A DNA stretch of 64,000 nt from Siphlonurus alternatus (taxonomy: Eukaryota > Arthropoda > Insecta > Ephemeroptera > Siphlonuridae): assembly GCA_949825025.1 (NCBI GenBank), contig OX463784.1, positions 8,005,431 to 8,069,430 on the forward strand, written 5' to 3'. The notes below the pieces were generated by a model, which saw only the letters and a program-made list of their open reading frames with translations, ran no database searches and was not told where the DNA came from. Positions 13,349-45,500 of this stretch are shown here, piece by piece (position 1 is the first letter of the stretch; every line of letters begins with the position of its first letter). Position numbers and translations under genes: made by a program.

Positions 13349-33321
<19,973 letters not shown>

Positions 33322-34515
33322 CTCCCCAACCCTCGGACTCCTGTGCCTTTACCCTCCCCCCTCAGTCCAAACCTTCAGCCGAGAAGAGACTTTGCAGACT
33401 TTGTGACTAGAGAATTTAGAAGCTATTAATCTTAATTTAAAACAAGTTGTTTTAATTGAAAATTATTAGTTACGTGTTTCAAAAATGTAAAAATGGACTT
33501 AAATTTAAAATAGTTTGAGGCAGTGCCCATGAAAAATAATTGTATAATAATAATAATTCACTAAATGCATGATGTGTTCTAACTTTAAACAATGTGTAAT
33601 TTTTAATTTGAATTGTATCAGATTTATTAATTTTCAAAATGCTCTGAAAATAGTTTTGAAGTAATATTTGACATCATGTGTTGGTTTTGTTATGAAATTT
33701 ATTCTCTGATAATGAGTTTTGATAACAAAATCCAACACACCTGTGGTTTATACAGTACATGAATGATTTTAAACTCTCGGCTGATTAAAAATAAATAAAA
33801 GTTTGGATCCCTCAGGGCTTGGAAAAAAGTTGTCACATGTCATGTTTGAAAAGCTGAGTCTTTAAACAAAGAAATGTGAAAATAAATAAATAATTAAAGT
33901 TACAAACAATAATTGTACATAATTTAAATAAAAAAAAATACAGAAAAATTAAAAAGTGACAAATTTTGGAAAATATTCAATAAATTCTATTATCTCTGAG
34001 AGAATTTTATTAATTAATAAATGTATAATTTATTAGAAATAATCATTAAATTTAAAAATAACATCATTAAATGACAAAATGTACCACCCTAAAAAATTCC
34101 AAGCCCTGCTAGTCAATGCCCCCAATATCATATCACAAGAATTTAATAATAAAAAATAATAGCTCCCTAAAAAAAAAAAAATATTTTGCTTAAAATATAT
34201 TCTTGTGATGTTGGATAAAAAAATTGTTTTAATATATTATATAATGTTTAAAATTTCTTGCCTCTTTGTGTATGATATTTTTAATTACAATACTGGATAT
34301 TTCCAGTACTTTCATGTGTTAACAGTACTGTCTAATTAAATAGTACTTGCTTGCGTTATAGGTTTTGATTGCTCCCAAATGTTAGAATCATAGTTTTTTT
34401 TTAAAAAGTCTTTCATCACAAAAAATCATTTCTTATTTTCATTATTTTAACATTATATTCATTCCATTTACATATTCATTTTACCATTTAAAACGAATGT
34501 TTCCTCTATATTTTA

Positions 34516-34753
34516 TACATTGATGGTGTTTTGTCTGATATATGTATGGAGAAAATAATTAATTTGATTTTTTTCAAGAAATTTGGTTAATTTTGAAATT
34601 TCATCGTCCTGTAGCTAGCCAATTTCAAGGTAGAAATTGACATTGATTGACGATCTCAATCTATTTTAAAATTCTACTTTGATGATCAAGATTGGCGAAC
34701 CAGGCGCTACCACGATGGTATTTGCAACATTTGGATAAAACACCATTAAAATG
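34516..34753. mobile_element. MITE in FAM107 3' UTR, TACATTGATGGTGTTTTGTC ends
   Basis: The left end TACATTGATGGTGTTTTGTC is matched by the right inverse GATAAAACACCATTAAAATG. The interior is a loose palindrome around CCTGTAGCTAGCC. Confidence 0.55.
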
Positions 34754-35029
34754 TATTTTTTTATTTAATATTAATTAAAATAAAAAGATGTCAAGCCAAA
34801 ATAAATTAAATATTGTCATCTTTTTTTCTTTGTAAATGTAATTTTTTTTAGAAAGTAGATTTTATTAGATGAATTTAAATAGAAATATTTACTATGTGAC
34901 TGTATCTTCATTATAATTAATATTGAAGCTGTTTTTTCAAAGCTTTCCTCTTAATAATAATAATGTATTTGTAACTAACATATTACAAAATCCTAGTGTA
35001 TATTTTGTGTAACTAGCAAGAGGTTAAGT

Positions 35030-35035
35030 AATAAA
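35030..35035 (+). terminator. Candidate polyadenylation signal AATAAA for FAM107
   Basis: AATAAAGG about 1.7 kb after the stop codon. A second AATAAA lies at 35230-35235. Many AATAAA hexamers occur by chance in such AT-rich DNA, so this is tentative. Confidence 0.3.
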
Positions 35036-35671
35036 GGATAATTGATGTACATTCTCATTTTAACTATGTTGTTTAATTCTTTCAAGCCAGAAAGTGGTTT
35101 TATGGCATTCAACCCTTATTTTTTTCCCCCCACAAAAGGTTCTGTATGCAGTCTAATGAAACAAGCTTATCGTCAGGAATCCATTGAACTGGCTACTGAA
35201 CCTTCTATGACAACTACTTACATGGAAAATAAATAAAGATAACACCCTAAAACCACTCTCATTGCTTATAACATTCTTAATGCTATCAGTATTGAAATTT
35301 GTTTCAATGAAGTAATATTAAGTTGAAGTTGAGAACTTTAGATGTTGTTTTTAGTCAATAAATAGGGGACGCTTATACAAATAGTAGTGGGTGGAGAAAG
35401 AATTGGATCTTATTTTGTACGTATATAAAGCTAAATTTAGGAAGTTTCAATTGAAAAATGCACTAATGTAATGAAGTATATGAGGATTCAATGGGATTCA
35501 AAGACCAGAAAAATAATTATTAATTAATCATCTCCTAGCTATTCAAACTTTTAATTTTTGCAGTGTAGCAGTTTAAATTTGTGGAATAATATTGGTTTCT
35601 CCCATTGCACCTTATTTCAAACATTAATGGGATAATGCCTTTTGTTAAATTGAAGAGGGTACTAAAAAGTG

Positions 35672-35783
35672 CACTACACACCTTAGAAAATTTCTTTCGT
35701 GAATAGATAGCAGATAACATCAGTGTATTAACACTGCATTGACATCATTGGCGAAGGATGTTTTCTGAGGCAACAAGTGTACA
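35672..35783 (+). mobile_element. Diverged short foldback MITE, TACACTCGTCGCCTTGG family
   Basis: The left CTACACACCTTAGAAAATTTC and right TTTTCTGAGGCAACAAGTGTAC retain the family ends. The centre differs. Confidence 0.45.
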
Positions 35784-35997
35784 TTACATAAACAGCTTGG
35801 TGGGGAAGGTTAAAATCAATGAACAATAAAATATTTCAACAGTTAAGTGAGATAATGACAATTATACACAAAATAATAATAATAATAAATCTGCAGTACA
35901 AATATGAACTGCGTAGTTACTCTGCGGCATTCCTTAGAGTCTTATAGTTCAATATTGTTAATTCATGAACCAGATTTCAAGAAAAATTGCCAGGTTT

Positions 35998-36140
35998 GTC
36001 CCTAACTACAGTATTACAAATCTTAGTTTACGTGTGGATTCAACTGCGCGCGGCGGACATCTTGAAAATAAATATTAAGGATCTTACGGATGCCGCCATT
36101 CAGTCTAGACTGTCTGGAGCTGGCGCCATAGTGTCTACAG
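35998..36140 (+). repeat. Dispersed repeat shared (inverse) with 59985-60130
   Basis: TACAGTATTACAAATCTTAG, TTTACGTG, CTGCGCGCGGCGG, CATCTTGAAA, TGTCTGGAGCT and GGCGCCATAGT occur here in the same order as on the minus strand of 59985-60130. Confidence 0.7.
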
Positions 36141-37458
36141 GTATTCTAAAATCTGTTAGACTGTATGGTTAATATAATTGATTTAACCGCGGTTTGTTAA
36201 AAATCTTCAGCGTGATGCCACTAAAATATTTAATTTTTATCTTTAAAATGTCATTATTTCACTTCTCTGTTGATATTCTGTAAATTTGGCCAAAATTTTG
36301 TTTATAATCGTTGTGCCATACATATTACATAATTACTCTATCATGACCAAAAAAATAGTTGAATATACACCCAAGTAGACCAAAAAAAGACAAAAAAAAA
36401 AATTGAAAAACATGCACCACAATTTTGTATACAGTACCTAATGCAAGGCTAAAAATGGTCAAAATTATCAATTTTAAAAAATTGTATGTAACGGATTTTT
36501 TTGAGTCAAAATATAATTTATAATAATAAATATTATTGTAATAAAAAGTAACAGAAAGAGCGTAAATTTTGATACTATTGGAAACATTCAAAGTTTTTAA
36601 TTATAAGCAAAATAAATTATTAACAACTTTAAATACTTTTTATCAGAAATAATAAGTTTTTCTAAATTATATTTTGACATTATAATTTTTTTGATATGAA
36701 AATAAGTGGTCACTTACACAAAAAATTTAATTTTGATGATGTTGAAATGTAATTTGAGTCGTTTTAAATTTGGCCAAGTAAACTTGAGAAAATTCTAGGC
36801 ACGTTAAAGACTCAATTGTACTTGTACAAAATATTTTTTCAGAAAAATACAAGTCCAAACTATACAGTTATCTATATTGGAATATGGATAATTGTACATT
36901 TTGAGATAACATAATATAATTCTGTAAATATATTTGATAGAAACACTAATTTTACAACATCAATATGAATGTATATTAATTTATTAATTATATTTCGGCA
37001 CAACATTATATAAAATAATTTATTCAATAAAAGTATATGTGGCAAAAAATATTAAAGTAAGTACTTTTCTTTTTTGCAATGAATTAATTAATTATCATGA
37101 TATTTTTTGTGTACTAGACACATTTTTTTTATAGTATTTTTTTTTTTTTTTTCGTTTTTAATTTTTTTTTAGTAACAAATGTTTTAAAAAAAAGCAAAAA
37201 ACTTTTTTTCATGCATAATTCAAATAAATATAAAAAAATATATAATACTAAATATGAAATAATAATAGAACACCATAAAAGGCATTTACTTAAGGCAAAC
37301 TACAATACAATTTACCTTTGTAATTGTGTTGCAATATTTTAGGTACAGCGTTATGTATATAAAAAAAAAAATGGGACTCAATATTATATCACGATAATTT
37401 CATTACCATTATAGTTTTTTTTTTAAAAAACTTTAATCAAGTTTAGGCCGGAAAATTA

Positions 37459-37770
37459 GATATTAGAAGGTGAAAATTTTAGTGGCTTAATCGAAAGAAG
37501 GGATAAAAGTGTGGTCCTGTGAATTTTGTCAGATTTTTCTGAGACCGGGAACTATTTTTAAAAAACTATTGAAAGTCTATTTTATGACGTCACAGGCGGC
37601 ACTGCCCTATTCTTTTTCTTAAGGAGTGCCGCCCGTGACGTCATCAAAATAGACTTTCAATAATTTTTTAAAAATAGTTCCCGGTCTCAGAAAAATCTGA
37701 AAAAATTCACAGTACTATATTTTCACTCCTTCTTTCGACTAAGCTAATAAAATTTTCACATTCTAATATC
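37459..37770. mobile_element. Near-perfect palindromic MITE related to the TTATTGCAGAAATG family
   Basis: Outer ends GATATTAGAAGGTGAAAATT and inverse; arms with GACCGGGAACTATTTTT, GAAAGTCTATTTTATGACG and inverses; centre TATTCTTTTTCTTAAGGAGTG. It shares the inner arms but has different outer ends from 47352-47678. It carries TGACGTCA-type CRE octamers in both arms. Confidence 0.85.
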
Positions 37771-38626
37771 TCATTGTTACATCTTTAAAACAGTACGTAA
37801 TCAAAAGTTCAAAAAAAATGAACATAAGATAATTTTTTAAGTACAACTTGTATAATTACGTTTAAGATTGCCAATAGACTTTTGTTTAAAGCTGATTTGA
37901 ATTTCACTTTTTTTTAACGAGATCTTGTGTGTAGATAAGTGACCTTTATTTTAACATACCATAAATCATCTTAGATTTTCTCATTTCAAGAATATATCTA
38001 ACAGGTCAAAGAATTCACAATTAGTGTTTTTTGTTTGTTTGTTTTCTAAAAACAATAAAAACAATAATCTATATAAATATATTTTTGTACAAGCATTTTT
38101 TTTCTATAGAAAGCTGTAAGGATTAATTTAAATCTTATATTATACATCAAATTGATTAAATATTTTTTTTAATATAATAATAATAATAAATGTGATATTT
38201 ATAATTAAAAAAAAAAAAAAAAGTTTTCTAAATTAAAGTATATAAATTTAAATGCACTTTTTATAACAAACTATGTGCTTTTAATAAATATATTAAGTAA
38301 AATTTGTATAATAATTTGTAAACTGTTCTTAATTTTTATTTTAATCCCACAAAAAAAAATTAGAAGAACAATTTACTTTAATGATAATTCATGATTAATA
38401 TTTTTTGAATACGTAAATAATTTAAAAATATATTATTCTTACAGCTTTAAAAAGTTACACAACATATCTGAATCTACAGATTTGATTATCATATGATTAT
38501 CTAATTAGGAAATTAAATCTAAAGAAGAAAAAAACATATTTTTGACATGCTAGTTACAGAAATGTAGATAGACCTTATCCAACAACTATTTGAATATTTC
38601 CGTGGTAATATGACAATATATATTTA

Positions 38627-38787
38627 CAGTAAAAATTTGTTATTATGTAAAGTCAAGGGACCCAGGAAATTTGGTTTAATAGAGTTTTTCCTATCAAATT
38701 AATGCTAATCATTTTTGACGGGACTGCAATCTCCTTTACTCTTGAATTTTACCTAACATCAAGTTGCGTAATAACGAGTTTTTACTG
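38627..38787. mobile_element. Pogo/Tigger-like MITE with TA target duplication
   Basis: TA-CAGTAAAAATTTGTTATTATG at the left and CGTAATAACGAGTTTTTACTG-TA at the right are inverse, flanked by TA dinucleotides. Non-coding, 161 bp. Confidence 0.75.
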
Positions 38788-39464
38788 TATTTCTCAAAAC
38801 TTAATTATATTTTTTGAACTGGTAGTCTAAAAATTTAGATACACAAACTTACTTGACGCAATTTACTTGACTCATTAAAAAACTATTTAAAGTTAATTAT
38901 AATTTTTTTTTTTAATCAAATTACCATGGAATTTTGAATTTATGTTAAATTGATATTTTAAAATTCACAACCCATATTCTCAATAATATTTTCATTTAAA
39001 CATACAGATATACTTACATTTAAAAACATTATATTTCCACAATATTATTTTAATATTTTAATAAAAATAAAATAATTAAAAAATTACCCACAGAAAATAT
39101 TAAAAAAGAAAAACTTAAAACACACACAAAAAATTTATACATGATCATTATAGCTTTCTATAAATACTATTTTAAAAAAGAAAAAGAGATTAAAAACATA
39201 CATTTTTTTCCTATACCTTGCATATAAGTTAACATAACACAAATACCAAAAAAAAAAAAAAAAAGTTGAAAATAATTTACATATCTTTTTCTCTTATTTT
39301 ACATGGATTAATTCCTTCTTCTCATGATGTACTTTTTGTTTCTATTATAAGTCTCCGTATATATAATTAATAATAAAAAAGAGAAAGAAAGACGCCATAT
39401 AAAATTGGCCACTAGGTATGTAGATTGTAAGTCTGTTTCAGCACACTTAGCGACGACGGAGCTA

Positions 39465-39564
39465 TCAAGTTGAGTGAGGCGCCAGCTGGAGGAATTGCTC
39501 GTAAGCAGCCTGGAGCTCTTCGTCCATTCCGTCGTCATACTCATCAGACGCTCCGTCACTACCC
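39465..39564 (-). CDS. PAIP1: PAIP1 coding exon 7 (terminal)
   Basis: Minus strand: acceptor CTCCCCAG, then GG-SDGASDEYDDGMDEELQA and AYEQFLQLAPHST, stop TGA at 39467-39465. This is the acidic C-terminal PABP-binding tail. Phase 2 entry matches exon 6. Confidence 0.88.
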
Positions 39565-42500
39565 CTGGGGAGAAAAACGAAAGGTTATACGAGAGTTACG
39601 TCCCAAAACATGTTTTATCTCCTATGGACACTTCAGAGGTTACAAGAGAAATAAGAAAAGGATGGGTTGTATCCCAAAATATGTTTTGTTCCCTCTATAA
39701 ACTATAAAGTTTAAAGATTATAGGAGAGAGGGATAACACTTTAATTATCTTCATCTTCTTCTTTTCTTATGCCCACGTGTTGGCTATTAAGCCATTTTAC
39801 TTATAGAAAGCCAATAGAGAAAGGATTCTTTCTTTTCTCTCTTCATGTTGCCAGGCAACAAGTCAAGTTCTGTAGTTAATGCAGAGCCCTCTATCTTGAG
39901 GTTCATTTTTACATAATTTACAAATGTCACCACCATCTTGGATTTTAAACTTCTTCTGATAGCATCCAAGATAGTCATGACCTGTATCTAATCTTAATTT
40001 AGCAGTGTCCGTGAGTCTATTGTAATTATGAATTTTAGATAATTTAAATATATCGTCCTCCCACACTTAAGAACTTGCTTTTTCTTTCCAAGCCAAGTTA
40101 ACTTTTAGTTGAATTATGTCCCAAAACATTTTTGTCCCTTTTGGAGACTTACAAGGTGAAATGAGGAAGACAGTAGGAGACTAAAGAGTCCCCAAAGACA
40201 GGAAAAACATTGTACCATGTTATGTTCGAGGATTTCGCATTAAATTCCATTCATGAAAATTATGAAAAAAATTAAAATGTTCTCCTTTGCATACCTTATC
40301 AGTAGGTAAAATATCAGGTATACAAAAACGATCTAGTTTTCGAGTTATTAATTTTTAAAGTTGACTATTTTAACATGAAAGTTTCATTTCTCCATGTTGA
40401 ATTAGTGAACTTTAAAAATTAATATCTCGAAAACTAGCTCGTTTTTGTACACCTGATATTTTACCTACTGATGAGGTATGTAAAGGAGAACATTCTAATT
40501 TTTTTTTTTAATTTTCAAGAGTAGATAGAAACACATATGATAGAAAAAGATTTGTTGGGAAGGGAGATAGTTCGAGCTTTTAGCCGTCAGTGACCCAGCA
40601 AAAAGAGAAAAATTAATTAAAACAACGCTATGCGTGTATATTAGGTTTGACTCGCCGCTCGTTTTAGAGAGAGAGAGGGATTTTTTTGGCTTGATCAGCT
40701 AGTTTTTGCTAGCAAAATCGTCACACAAATAATACATTTGGTGCGCCACTCTCTAGCCATGGACAGCTGTTTCGGCCTACTGGGCCTCATCAGCATGGCG
40801 AGGAGAGAGAGGCAGCAGCTCCCAGCCAGGTCTACATGAGAGCAAGACTATCGAGCTACTGCCAAAGTAGCAGAGTTCGCGTGGCCTTTTATACCGGCGA
40901 TCCGAGTCTCGCAATTATAGCGCGACTCTTCATTGGCTGCTACTTTGTGGGCGCCAAAAGTTTAAATATGTAACGCTATCGCAGCAAAAACCATTGACAA
41001 GCCAGGGATTTGAAATAAAAGGTAGAGATAGTGGGATTTGATAGAGGGTAAAAGATGGACAACACAGGAGAAGGAAAAGGAAGAGAAAATCGAACTAGCG
41101 ATATTAATTAATTATTTGAAAAAAAATCGAACTAAGCGATATTTATTTTTTTAAAAGTAGATAGAAACACATATGATAGAAAAAGATTTGTTGGGAAGAG
41201 AGATAGTTCGAGCTTTTAGCCGTCAGTGACCCAGCAAAAAGAGAAAAATTAATTAAAACAACGCTATGCGTGTATATTAGGTTTGACTCGCCGCTCGTTT
41301 TAGAGAGAGAGAGGGATTTTTTTGGCTTGATCAGCTAGTTTTTGCTAGCAAAATCGTCACACAAATAATACATTTGGTGCGGCGAGTCAAACCTAATATA
41401 CACGCATAGCGTTGTTTTAATTAATTTTTCTCTTTTTGCTGGGTCACTGACGGCTAAAAGCTCGAACTATCTCTCTTCCCAACAAATCTTTTTCTATCAT
41501 ATGTGTTTCTATCTACTTTTAAAAAAATAAATATCGCTTAGTTCGATTTTTTTTCAAATAATTAATTATATAATTTTCAAGAATGGGATTTTTATTAACA
41601 TTGGGCGTATTATCTCTACCTTAACTTCCTAAGGATTGGAAGAACCATATATGTAATACATTTTTTTTTTTTTTATGAAAGGCAACATTTAAAAAGTGAA
41701 AAATATCTTTTAATACTTGTTCGTAGGTTTTTCTACCAAATTTGAGTTATTTCTTTGCTCAATACATGATAATAATAAGAGTTTCTCACCCGAGTTCATC
41801 TGCGTTGAGGCCGTCCTGTAGAAACCTGCTCTCCTCCGCCGTCAGCATTTGTCCGTCGGGACCGTACAACGTCGGCTCGTTCTGGGGAATCAGTCACCGT
41901 TAGTCACTGTCAGCTTGAATCACCCCTGTCTGATTTAGTAGCAGATTCAACGAACAAGAAAGTGCAGATTTACAATTTACAGGAAAGTTACAAAAGCACC
42001 CAGTTAACAAATTTAAAAAAAGTAACAAATCTATTACTTACAACTCTGAATTGTGCTTAATATTTCATGTTCTATAACTCTTTTAGTGTTTTAGTGTCTA
42101 TAGTTCTATGTATGTTTCTGACCTATGACTGTAATCTACATTTTATCTCTACATGTGTATTTATGTCCAATTGTATCTGTACACTATTTGTGTTTAATAA
42201 AATCAAATTAAAAACATGTCAAAAACATGAGGGGAAAGTGAGGGGAGGGGGCTTGTGAGACAATTTTTTCAATTTTTAAACTTATACACCTATTTGTGTG
42301 TGCCCTGCAGTTCAAACTGCTAGATTCTCACCAGGAAATGGTTGCTCTGGGGAGGTTGGTTCTCGCTGGCATTGCTCCATTGCTGCTGGGCAGGAGAGGG
42401 CGGACTTCTACCCCAAGCGTGTTGTCGCAGGTTCTTGACGCTCTGTGCGAGTGTGCGCATGTTGGGTGCGAGCCCCGGGCTGTTCATGGCCACCGTCAAG

Positions 42501-45500
42501 AGTCCCTCAAGGTCATCCATGGAGGCCGACGATACTTCTTGCTCGAGGTGCATACCGGCAAGCTGCGGAGAGAGGTTGTGTTGCTAGATTGGTTGGTATT
42601 TTGGGGCAATTGACACATTTTGGTCATGTATGCCCCCAAAGGTTGTGTTGCAAATCAAGCTCTTCCTTTAGAATTAAAATATAAACTTTGCATTAATAGC
42701 ATTACTCCATTACTCGTTTACAGCTTAAAAATATTATTAAATAATGCATAATTGTGAAACAAATTATTAATTAAAGGAATCTAATACTTCTTTTTAGCTA
42801 ATGAAAATTAGCCACCATTGTAGCCACTCAGATTTTCAGATAAAAAAATAAAAACAAACAAACAAACACGAGATTTAAAAATTATATATAATACAGTATA
42901 TTACTTGATTAAATTTGAGCTAAAACTTAAGGTAGAGATAACGTCGAACAGCTGTTCGACGTAATCCCCTTTGATTAACATGTAAACCTTAGCAAATTGA
43001 CAAAAATTCTGAAATTTTTTTGAGAGGCAGATATTAGTGCCTATAAGCCATAGCAAAAGTTTCAAAAACATTTAACGAGCCGATTTTTTTAAATTAATTT
43101 TTTAGTTTGGCTCTCCATGGGAAAGCCCTATGCTGAAAATAAAAAAAAAATAATTAAAAAAAAAATCGGCTCGTTAAATCGTTTTGAATTTTTTTCTATG
43201 GCTTTTAGGCACTAATATCTGCCTCTCAAAAAAATTTCAGAATTTTTGTCAATTTGCTAAGGTTTACATGTTAATCAAAGGGGATTACGTCGATCAGCTG
43301 ACCGGCGTTATCTCTACCTTAAAGTAAAGTATGTTTCAAAATTCTAACAACCTGATACAGCTTAAACCTGATTTAAAGGTACACTCTAAGTCCAGGGTCA
43401 AAGAGTTAAAAGATTTGCCCAGTCTATTCACACCATAAAAGCTAAAGACTTCAGGACAAGGATAACATTTGCACTGATATGTAAAACTTGCTTGCAGAGG
43501 AAGGTCTCACCTTGAGGACCTGACAGGCACACTTGACGTTCTCGTCGGTGGGTTGTGCCAGCAGAAGGTTGAGGTCCTCGAAAAGCCCCTCCCCTAAAAC
43601 CGAGATCTTGCAGCCCGAGCCCTTCTTGAGCTCTAGCTGGATGAACAGCTCGGCCAGGAATAACGTGAAGCTGTGCAGCCGACGAGGGTTGTTGGCGAGC
43701 ATTTCGCGCACCGTGCTGTTCTCCTGTCTGCACCTGGGGGCGTTAGAAATTAGCTGCCGTGGTGAAGCGAGGTCAGCTCATTTTTTTATGTTCCCCAAAG
43801 ATACATAAACTCTGGATAGGTGAGGGTGCTGTCGTCAGTGAGGAGGAAGTGAGTGGTACAATACTAAACAATGGGATGTCCGCCGTCTTAAGATAAGGAA
43901 CTTCCATACAGTTTGCAATGCAGGTGGTTGTGCTTGACGGCTATTATACGATGTATTTTTGCCTCGGCAACTATAAGGTAATACTCGATATAAGGTAAAT
44001 CTAGTTTTCTGGGTCCCTTAACTTTATGTAATATCAAGTTTTTTTAAGAAAAATTGCAAAAATTATTACTGCAATAAAACCAAATTACAAAAATTATAAA
44101 AATAGTACGTGATCTAGAACTTACTTTTCAAGGAGCAGAGCTCTGAAGTTATCTCCGGTGGTGTCAAGGTTGTTCAGCAGGTTACATAGTCTCGCTCCGT
44201 TATATCGGAAGTTCGGTTCCGAGATGGACTGTTCCAGAATGAGGGCGACGGCTTCCTGAATGACCTCTGGCTCTGCCAGCCACTGACAAAAGGTGTCTCC
44301 GAGGGGCATCACGAGGTTATCGAACTCCCCGGGGTTCATCGTAAGCTCCGTCATGGCCGACCGCAGCTGTTCCGTGGGGTTAGCCGACGATTGCTGTAAC
44401 AACAAACGTCTTCTTGTAATACCGTCTTATTGCTCTAATTTAATTTACTAATTCACAAAGAATTTAGTATCAAGTATAGAAAAATTTATTTCAGTCAATT
44501 GGGATTACTTTGAAGGGGTAACTTTGAAGCACCAATCAGACATCAGCTTTAAAATTTCCCTATTTCACTCAGTCAAGAGCAATTTGAAAACTGTCTTGTG
44601 ATTAGCAAAGTTACCCAAAACTTTCTTGACTGTTCTAAATTTTTATATGTAGTACTAAATCTTTAGGAGAAATTTACACAAAAATGTGGCATTGAAAGCC
44701 TATAAATTTTTATAACGAATTAAGATTTTGATTTAGTACTAAAAATTTATATCAAAATTAAAGTTTCTTTTTTAATGCTCCAAAAATATGCAAAAATCTC
44801 AACTAAATTCTTTGTCCTTAAATATACTTTATGATTATGACTATGTACAATATTAACCCAATTTCAAGCTAAATTAAGGTATGCATTTTATACTTAATTT
44901 TAATTTAAGTTCTATAATATTATTATGTTTTTAAAAATCTCTAAGCAGTATATCAATAATGGTTATTGCAAAAGAAATTATAAGGCTCAGGTGACTTTGC
45001 TGATTAAATTCATACTTTTACGTAACAACCACTATTGGTAAATTACTTAAATTTTTAAAAATATAAGACAAAAAATTAGGCATGCGTAATAACACCGAGT
45101 TAATAAGTTGGATTAGTTAAGGAAAAAAATTAGGCAGCTTGTAAAACCAACAATATGTAGCGAACTGCAATGAAAATGTGTTTAATAAATTGGCTTACTA
45201 CTCTGTTCATCACACTTAGTTTTTGTCATGGTTGTTATAACCTTTGTCATTGGTCAACAGCTTGTAACAAAGGATCTTATTGGCCGAACATGAACCAAAG
45301 TACTCCCGACAAAAACTCAAGTAAAAAGTGATGCCCAGAGTATACCAATGTTTTTTGCTTTGCTATGAAGGTAAAGATTACAATGATAACACAAATAAAA
45401 GTGGTGTAAATAAATTCAAGCCAATTTAGCAGAAAAATACATATTTTCATTGCATTTTCAGAAAGTTAATATTAACTACCCAGTTTGCTATTGAAAGCAT

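Larger units (their letters stand above)
33322..35250 (+). other. FAM107 3' UTR (probable extent)
   Basis: AT-rich sequence after the stop codon with candidate AATAAA signals at 35030-35035 and 35229-35235. It includes a foldback element at 34516-34753. The actual cleavage site cannot be fixed. Confidence 0.5.
36180..39464. other. Convergent interval: FAM107 and PAIP1 3' ends
   Basis: Very AT-rich. Contains two foldback MITEs (37459-37770, 38627-38787) and many homopolymer runs. The part next to 39465 is presumably PAIP1 3' UTR (minus strand). I see no coding exon. Confidence 0.55.
40521..41570 (-). mobile_element. Hammerhead-ribozyme-bearing composite element (Penelope-like/retrozyme-like, non-autonomous)
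   Basis: A 1,050-bp insertion flanked by 12-bp duplications. Plus-strand order: direct repeat R1 (40521-40745, 225 bp), a unique middle (40746-41103), then an inverted structure whose arms are 41104-41294 and 41379-41569 (191 bp each). The left arm and loop contain the second direct repeat R2 (41157-41381). The minus strand of the middle has a CCAAT box, a TATAAAA box and a complete hammerhead ribozyme that would cut 16 nt before R1. There is no protein frame. Hammerheads beside terminal repeats are known from Penelope-like elements and retrozymes. Direct plus inverted terminal repeats fit Penelope-type insertions best, but the assignment is inference. Confidence 0.75.
40240..41624. mobile_element. 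Palindromic MITE, interior type B, split by a nested insertion
   Basis: The left part 40240-40520 has CCATTCATGAAAATTATG, CCTTATCAGTAGGTAAAATA and both central arms. The right end resumes at 41583 with ATGGGATTTTTATTAACATT and terminates in TTATCTCTACCTTAA (41624). Between them sits the 1,050-bp element 40521-41570. Confidence 0.8.

Noticed and set aside
39470..39707. Two overlapping plus-strand frames across PAIP1 exon 7
   Set aside because: Shadows of the terminal PAIP1 exon and intronic direct repeats on the opposite strand.
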